The notes under the pieces were generated by a model. That model did no database searches, was not told the DNA's origin, and saw only the letters and a list, made by a program, of their open reading frames with translations. Positions 59,125 to 64,000 of a DNA stretch of 64,000 nt are shown here, piece after piece. Position 1 is the stretch's first letter, and every line of letters starts with the position of its first letter. Position numbers and translations under genes: made by a program. Source of the stretch: Streptomyces sp. 150FB (GTDB taxonomy: Bacteria > Actinomycetota > Actinomycetes > Streptomycetales > Streptomycetaceae); the NCBI RefSeq assembly GCF_000818195.1, contig NZ_JTHL01000001.1, forward strand, positions 9,079,888 to 9,143,887, in the 5' to 3' direction.

Positions 59125-60178
59125 GCCAGGCGCCCCCGCGGGCGCCGGCACCGGCGCCCAGGAGCCCGGGGACACCCCGCCGCCCGAGGACTCCGAACGC
59201 GACGCTGCCGGACTCGGCCGCCGCCGCGCCGCCGCCTTTGTCGCGCCCGCGCTCGTCCTGATCGCGCTGTTCCTCGTACTGCCCGCCGTATGGACGCTCT
59301 ACCTGGGCTCCACCAACTACCGGCTCACCGGCATCCCGGCGATCGACCCGAGCTTCGTCGGCCTCGACAACATCACCAACGCACTGAGCGACAGCGGCTT
59401 CCTGCACTCCCTGCTGCTCACCCTGCTCTTCGTGCTCGGCTCGGCCGTCATCGGCCAGGCCGGTCTCGGATTCTCGCTGGCCTGGTGGATGCGGGACCGC
59501 TCCGGCTGGCTCAAGGGCCTGCTCGAAGCGCTGATCATGCTGTCCTGGATCCTGCCCAGTTCGGTGGTCGCCTTCCTCTGGATCGCGTTCCTCGACCGGG
59601 ACGGCGGCACACTCAACACACTGCTCCACACACCGGGCGCCGCCTGGCTGCTCGACCACCCGATGTTGTCGATCATCGTCTACAACGTCTGGCGCGGCAC
59701 CGCCTTCTCGATGATGCTCTACGGGGCCGCCCTCGGGAACGTACCCAGGTCCCACCTGGAGACCGCCAGGCTGGCGGGCGCCGGCGGCTGGCAGCAACTG
59801 CGGGACGTCGTCTTCCCGTGCATCAGGGGCCACGTACTGACGAACCTCCTGCTGATCAGCTTGTGGACCTTCAACGACTTCACCCCCTTCCTGATCACAG
59901 CGGGCGGACCCGACGGCGCGACGGAGACCCTCCCGGTCTTCATCTACAAGACCGCGCTGGGCAGCGGTCAGCTCGGCTACGGCGCGGCGATCTCCTTCCT
60001 GATGCTGCTGATCAACCTGATCGTCGCGGTGATCTACCTGCGGCTGCTCGGTCAGAAGAAGAAGAGCCGGAAGACCGCCAAGGACGCGAAGAGCGCCGGT
60101 AGTTCGGCGAGTACGGGGAGTACGGGGAACGCCACCGGAGCCCCGGGCTCCGACACGGAGAAGGAGGTGGCGGCATGA
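59099..60178 (+). CDS. carbohydrate ABC transporter permease (MalF-like)
   Basis: A 359-residue permease starting at GTG 59099 inside the binding-protein gene, with GGAGGAGG before it. Six spans; the EAA loop is HLETARLAGAGGWQQLRDVVFPCIRGHVL. The C-terminus has a Lys/Ser-rich tail. It forms the membrane channel with the next gene. Confidence 0.92.
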   Translation: MATTTSSAEPGAPAGAGTGAQEPGDTPPPEDSERDAAGLGRRRAAAFVAPALVLIALFLVLPAVWTLYLGSTNYRLTGIPAIDPSFVGLDNITNALSDSGFLHSLLLTLLFVLGSAVIGQAGLGFSLAWWMRDRSGWLKGLLEALIMLSWILPSSVVAFLWIAFLDRDGGTLNTLLHTPGAAWLLDHPMLSIIVYNVWRGTAFSMMLYGAALGNVPRSHLETARLAGAGGWQQLRDVVFPCIRGHVLTNLLLISLWTFNDFTPFLITAGGPDGATETLPVFIYKTALGSGQLGYGAAISFLMLLINLIVAVIYLRLLGQKKKSRKTAKDAKSAGSSASTGSTGNATGAPGSDTEKEVAA

Positions 60179-61026
60179 GGTCCCGCACCCGCCCCCGCTC
60201 GGGGAACGCGGTCACCGAACTGCTGCGCGGAGTCGGCTCGTACACGCTGGTCGCACTCGCCCTGGCCTTCTTCGCCCTGCCGCTGCTCTGGCTGGCCACC
60301 GCGCCCTTCGACCGGCACCCGGGCATCACCGCCTCCGTCCCCGACTTCACCCTCGACAACTTCAAGCGGCTCTGGGACAACCCCAACGCGGTGAACTCGC
60401 TTGCCAGTTCCGTCATTCTCGCGGTCGGCAGCGCCGTACTCGTGGTCGCGCTCTCGGCGCTCGCCGCGTACGCCCTCAGCAGGGTGCGCATCCCCGGCCG
60501 CGACGGGCTGCTGTACGCGCTGCTGCTGCTCTCCTCCATCGTGACCGGGACAGCGGCGATGGTGCCGATCTTCCTGCTGGCCGCCGAACTGAACCTCGTC
60601 GACTCCTACCTCGGGGTGATCCTGGTACTGACGGGCGGCCTGCTGCCCGCGGCGATATTCATCCTCAAGGACTTCATGGACACCACACCACGGTCCTACG
60701 AGGAGTCCGCGCGCGTCTTCGGCGCCTCCCCGCTGCGGGTGATGTGGGACATCGTCGTTCCGGTCGTACGGCCGGGGCTCGCGACCGTCGGAGTGTGGAC
60801 GGTCGCTCAGGTCTGGGGCAACTTCCTCATCCCGTTCCTACTGCTGCGCTCACCGGACAAATCCCCGGCCGCCGTGGTCATGTACACCTTCTACACGGAG
60901 GGCGGCCAGCCCGACCTGGCCCTCATCTCCACCTTCTCGCTGCTCTATTCACTGCCGGTGGTGCTGATGTTCCTCTTCGTCAGCCGCCGGTACGGGTTCC
61001 GTTTCCACGGAGGGATCAAGGCCTGA
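60175..61026 (+). CDS. carbohydrate ABC transporter permease (MalG-like)
   Basis: A 283-residue permease, six spans, EAA loop at SYEESARVFGASPLRVMWDIVVPVVRPGLATV. The ATG overlaps the previous stop (ATGA) and AAGGAGGTGG is directly upstream. It pairs with the MalF-like subunit. Confidence 0.92.
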   Translation: MRSRTRPRSGNAVTELLRGVGSYTLVALALAFFALPLLWLATAPFDRHPGITASVPDFTLDNFKRLWDNPNAVNSLASSVILAVGSAVLVVALSALAAYALSRVRIPGRDGLLYALLLLSSIVTGTAAMVPIFLLAAELNLVDSYLGVILVLTGGLLPAAIFILKDFMDTTPRSYEESARVFGASPLRVMWDIVVPVVRPGLATVGVWTVAQVWGNFLIPFLLLRSPDKSPAAVVMYTFYTEGGQPDLALISTFSLLYSLPVVLMFLFVSRRYGFRFHGGIKA

Positions 61027-62129
61027 TGGCAGACATCACCCTGAGCCGGCTCGCCAAGGTCTACCCCGGTGGCGTCCAGGCTCTCGACGACCTCGAACTG
61101 ACCGTCCGCGACGGTGAGTTCTTCGCCCTGCTCGGCCCCTCGGGCTGCGGCAAGTCCACCCTGCTGCGCACCATCGCCGGTCTTGAGGCCGCCACAGCGG
61201 GCACCATCCGGATCGGCGACCGCGATGTGACGGACCTCCAACCCGGCAAGCGGGACATCGCGATGGTCTTCCAGGACTACGCGCTGTTCCCGCACATGAC
61301 GGTCAACGAGAACATCGCCTACCCGCTGAAGGTGAAGAAGCAGGGCAAGGCGGAACGCACCGAGAAGGCCCGGCGGACCGCCGAGGAACTCGGCCTCGGC
61401 CAACTCGCCGAGCGCAGGCCCGGACAGCTCTCCGGCGGCCAGCAGCAGCGCGCCGCACTCGCCCGCGCCATGGCCTGCCACCCCGAGGTCTTCCTGCTCG
61501 ACGAGCCGCTGTCCAACCTCGACGCCCGGATGCGGCTCGAAGCCCGTACGTTCCTCAAGAAGCTCCAGCGCGAACTGGGCGTCACCACCGTCTTCGTCAC
61601 CCACGACCAGGCCGAGGCCCTCGCCATGGCCGACCGCATCGCCGTGATGGAAGGCGGCAGGCTCCGGCAGACCGGCACCCCCACCGAGGTGTTCCGCCGC
61701 CCCGCCAGCACGTTCGTCGCCTCCTTCATCGGATCGACACCGATGAACCTGCTGGACGCGGAGATCCAGGGCGAGGCCCTCACGACCTGCGGAAGCACGC
61801 TGCCGCTCCCGGCCGGAACGGCCGACGTCGTACGCGACGGCGAGAAGGTCGTCTACGGCATCCGCCCCGAGTACCTGTGCTGGTCGGACACCGCCGTGGA
61901 AGGCGCGCTGGAAGGCACCGTCTCGGTGGTCGAGAACCTGGGCAGCGCGCAACTCGTCTCCCTGGAGTGCGGTGACACCACCGTACGGGTCGTGGTCTCC
62001 GAGGACCACGAACCGGTCGTCGGCGGGATCGGCCGCGCCGTGCCGCGCCAGGACCGCGCACTGCTCTACCGCGACGGTGACCTCGTACGGGCGGCCGACA
62101 CCCCGAGCGAGGAGACGGTGCCCGCGTGA
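61026..62129 (+). CDS. carbohydrate ABC transporter ATPase (MalK/UgpC-like)
   Basis: A 367-residue ATPase. Walker A GPSGCGKST (about 36-44), signature LSGGQQQRAALARA, Walker B VFLLDEPLSNLDA, and FVTHDQAEALAMADR are intact; the C-terminal TOBE-type regulatory domain follows. Its ATG shares one base with the preceding stop (TGATG). It is one of few sugar importers in actinobacteria with a dedicated ATPase, since many rely on a shared MsiK. Confidence 0.93.
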   Translation: MADITLSRLAKVYPGGVQALDDLELTVRDGEFFALLGPSGCGKSTLLRTIAGLEAATAGTIRIGDRDVTDLQPGKRDIAMVFQDYALFPHMTVNENIAYPLKVKKQGKAERTEKARRTAEELGLGQLAERRPGQLSGGQQQRAALARAMACHPEVFLLDEPLSNLDARMRLEARTFLKKLQRELGVTTVFVTHDQAEALAMADRIAVMEGGRLRQTGTPTEVFRRPASTFVASFIGSTPMNLLDAEIQGEALTTCGSTLPLPAGTADVVRDGEKVVYGIRPEYLCWSDTAVEGALEGTVSVVENLGSAQLVSLECGDTTVRVVVSEDHEPVVGGIGRAVPRQDRALLYRDGDLVRAADTPSEETVPA

Positions 62130-63349
62130 CGGCCGACCGCACCCGCACGCACCGCGGGATCTGGACCATGGAACACCGCGCCGAGCAGGTGCTGCGGGCC
62201 CTCCCCGTGGAAGTGCCGCCCGGTACCGGCGCGCTCGGCGTCACGCTCGAATTCCCCGCCGCCGCCGGTGTGCTCGACCTCGGACTGCTGGGCGCCGAGG
62301 GGCAGTTCCACGGCTGGTCGGGTGGCGCCAGACGGACCTTCACGGTGACGGGAGAGTGGGCCACCCCCGGCTATCTGCCGGGCCCGCTCACCGCCGGGAC
62401 CTGGCAGGTGCTGCTGCGGCTGCACCGCGTCCCGCCGGAAGGGCTGCCGTACGAGGTCACCGCCCGGACGTACGCGAGCGCGCCGGCCGCCCCCGGGGAG
62501 GGGGTGCCGAAGCCCGTACCGCTCGCCGACCGGCCGCGCCGGGACCCGAGAGTGCCCGGCGTCGACGGTGCCCGCTGGCTCGCCGGGGACCTGCACGCCC
62601 ACACACTGCACAGCGACGGCGCGCTGACCATCGACGAACTCGCCAGGCTGGCCGCCGCCGAGGGCCTGGACTTCCTGGCCGTCACCGACCACAACACCGT
62701 CAGCCACCACCCGCACCTGGACGCGGCAGGCCGGCGGCAGGGCATCACACTGCTGCCCGGCCAGGAGGTCACCACCGACCTCGGGCACGCCAATGTCTTC
62801 GGACCCACCGGCTGGATCGACTTCCGCGAGGACGCGAGCAGTTGGCTGAAACAGGCCGAGGAGGGCGGCGGTGTGCTGTCCGTCAACCACCCCCTGGCCG
62901 ACGACTGCGCGTGGGAACTTCCCTTCACCGGACCCCGGCCGCGGCACGCCGAGGTGTGGCACCACACCTGGACCGACCGGCGGCACGGCGCGCCGCTCGC
63001 CTGGTCCCGGGCCTGGCGGCCCGACGTGATCCCGCTCGGCGGCAGCGACTTCCACCGGCCGACCGACGGCCGGCCGCCGGGTACGCCCACCACCTGGGTC
63101 CTCGCGGAGGACGGTGACGTCCTCGGTGCACTGGCAGCGGGGCGGACCGCGGTGTCGGCAGGCCCGGGCGCGCCGCTGCTGCTGCGCTGCGGGGACGAAC
63201 TGCTCGCGCTGGACGCCGCCGGCACCGTACTGGTCCGGCCGGACGGCAGCCGTACCGTCGTCCGCGACGACCGGACCCTGCTGCCGGCCACCGACGGCAC
63301 GCACCGCCTGGAGACCCACACCTGCGAGGTCATAGCGCTCTGCGCCTGA
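62126..63349 (+). CDS. PHP-domain metallophosphoesterase (CehA/McbA-like)
   Basis: A 407-residue protein starting at GTG 62126, overlapping the ATPase stop (GTGA). An N-terminal beta-rich domain (1-145) precedes a PHP domain with DLHAHTLHSDGALTIDEL, AVTDHNTVSHHPH, the GQEVTTDLGHANVFG segment, SVNHPLADDCAW and GGSDFHRP, which provide the three-metal site. It likely removes phosphate from a transported sugar phosphate or related ester before cleavage by the mannosidase (inference). Confidence 0.9.
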   Translation: MTADRTRTHRGIWTMEHRAEQVLRALPVEVPPGTGALGVTLEFPAAAGVLDLGLLGAEGQFHGWSGGARRTFTVTGEWATPGYLPGPLTAGTWQVLLRLHRVPPEGLPYEVTARTYASAPAAPGEGVPKPVPLADRPRRDPRVPGVDGARWLAGDLHAHTLHSDGALTIDELARLAAAEGLDFLAVTDHNTVSHHPHLDAAGRRQGITLLPGQEVTTDLGHANVFGPTGWIDFREDASSWLKQAEEGGGVLSVNHPLADDCAWELPFTGPRPRHAEVWHHTWTDRRHGAPLAWSRAWRPDVIPLGGSDFHRPTDGRPPGTPTTWVLAEDGDVLGALAAGRTAVSAGPGAPLLLRCGDELLALDAAGTVLVRPDGSRTVVRDDRTLLPATDGTHRLETHTCEVIALCA

Positions 63350-63411
63350 CGCCTGAGGTGCCCGGCGGAGGCCGCGGCACCCCCTTCCCACGTACGAGAG
63401 GCCCCACCCGC

Positions 63412-64000
63412 ATGACCAGCACCACACCCCGCCCGAACCCCGGAGCCCCGGCCACGACCCGTGGCACAGGCGCCGCCGACGAGCTGGTGGTGGTCCCGCA
63501 CACGCACTGGGACCGCGAGTGGTACCTGCCCTTCCAGCAGTTCCGGCTCCAGCTCATCGGCCTCCTCGACGAGGTGCTCCAGCGGATGGAGGACGACCCG
63601 CGCCAGCGCTTCACCCTCGACGGGCAGGCCGTCGCCGTCGACGACTACCTGGAGGTCCGCCCCGAGCAGCGCGAGCGGCTCATCGGACTGGTGAAGTCGG
63701 GCCGCCTCGCCGTGGGGCCGTGGCACATCCTGCTGGACGAATTCCTCTGCTCCGGCGAGAACATCGTGCGCAACCTGGAACTCGGGCTGCGCCGCAGCGA
63801 GGAGATGGGCGGCTCGCTGCGCGTCGGCTACCTCCCCGACATGTTCGGCCACTGCGCGCAGATGCCCCAGATCCTGCGCGGCGCCGGCATCGAACACGCC
63901 TGTGTATGGAGGGGTGTTCCGGCCGCTGTGGACCGGCACGCCTTCGCGTGGACCGCGCCCGACGGCACGGCCGTACGCACCGAATATCTCGCCGCAGGCG
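63412..64000 (+). CDS. alpha-mannosidase, GH38 (truncated by window edge)
   Basis: The first 196 residues of a GH38 enzyme. HTHWDREW (H30-H32-D34) supplies zinc ligands and D143 in YLPDMFGHCAQMPQIL is the nucleophile. It continues past the right edge. The enzyme should cleave alpha-mannosides imported by the ABC transporter. It is 62 bp after the PHP gene in the same operon. Confidence 0.92.
   Translation, partial: MTSTTPRPNPGAPATTRGTGAADELVVVPHTHWDREWYLPFQQFRLQLIGLLDEVLQRMEDDPRQRFTLDGQAVAVDDYLEVRPEQRERLIGLVKSGRLAVGPWHILLDEFLCSGENIVRNLELGLRRSEEMGGSLRVGYLPDMFGHCAQMPQILRGAGIEHACVWRGVPAAVDRHAFAWTAPDGTAVRTEYLAAG

Overview
The window reads as chromosomal DNA of a Streptomyces or very close relative. 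Coding sequence is about 70% GC with strong third-position G/C. Genes are chained by ATGA/GTGA overlaps, GTG starts are common, and leucine TTA codons are rare. A DUF5133 protein and a muralytic gene behind a ydaO-type (c-di-AMP) leader also fit that genus. No rRNA, tRNA, CRISPR array or insertion sequence was seen.

Region 1 (about 1-24.1 kb, truncated at the left edge) looks like a secondary-metabolite cluster in four transcription blocks. Leftward 1-3142: AMP-forming ligase (partial), radical SAM enzyme, PIG-L deacetylase, GT2 glycosyltransferase. Rightward 3696-8688: alkaline-phosphatase-superfamily phosphodiesterase, stand-alone acyl carrier protein, B12-binding radical SAM enzyme, and an MtrA-like/DUF4346/ACP fusion. 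Leftward 8740-17927: thioesterase-like protein, PhyH dioxygenase, F420-type LLM oxidoreductase, aldehyde dehydrogenase, phosphopantetheinyl transferase, P450, ImmA/IrrE-like protein, small protein, second phosphodiesterase-like protein. Rightward 18598-24086: carbamoyltransferase, FAD monooxygenase, APS-kinase-like protein, BBE-type oxidase; a separate O-methyltransferase follows at 24212. There are two carrier proteins, a ligase and a PPTase, but no ketosynthase and no NRPS condensation domain, so I cannot assign a product class. Several enzymes have lost catalytic residues (second phosphodiesterase, thioesterase, IrrE-like protein, APS-kinase-like protein, probably the ALDH and P450). The MtrA-corrinoid-like/ACP fusion directly downstream of a B12 radical SAM enzyme is the most unusual element. 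Two genes (GT2 and the fusion) carry a TTA codon, suggesting bldA control.

Region 2 (25.3-30.2 kb) holds an MFS exporter and truncated hydrolase divergent from a TetR gene, with three 18-bp operators between them, then a 2OG-Fe(II) oxygenase and an HxlR/NAD(P)-oxidoreductase divergent pair. Region 3 (30.2-32.9 kb) has a long leader with a Crp-type box and a c-di-AMP riboswitch driving a LysM/transglycosylase gene, then an APH-family kinase.

Region 4 (33-46.3 kb) has two permeases and a binding protein of a glycine-betaine/choline-type importer; its likely ATPase lies about 10 kb away on the other strand. Between them are an acetyl-xylan esterase, a LacI-controlled five-gene putative catabolic operon and an SDR/TetR pair. 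Region 5 (46.3-52.6 kb) has a divergent MFS/LysR pair, a DUF5133 gene and a quinone oxidoreductase/acyl-CoA dehydrogenase operon. Region 6 (52.7-64 kb) has a substrate-binding-like membrane protein split by an in-frame TGA, a small membrane protein, DUF779 and AraC genes, and a carbohydrate ABC operon running through a PHP phosphoesterase into a GH38 alpha-mannosidase cut by the right edge.
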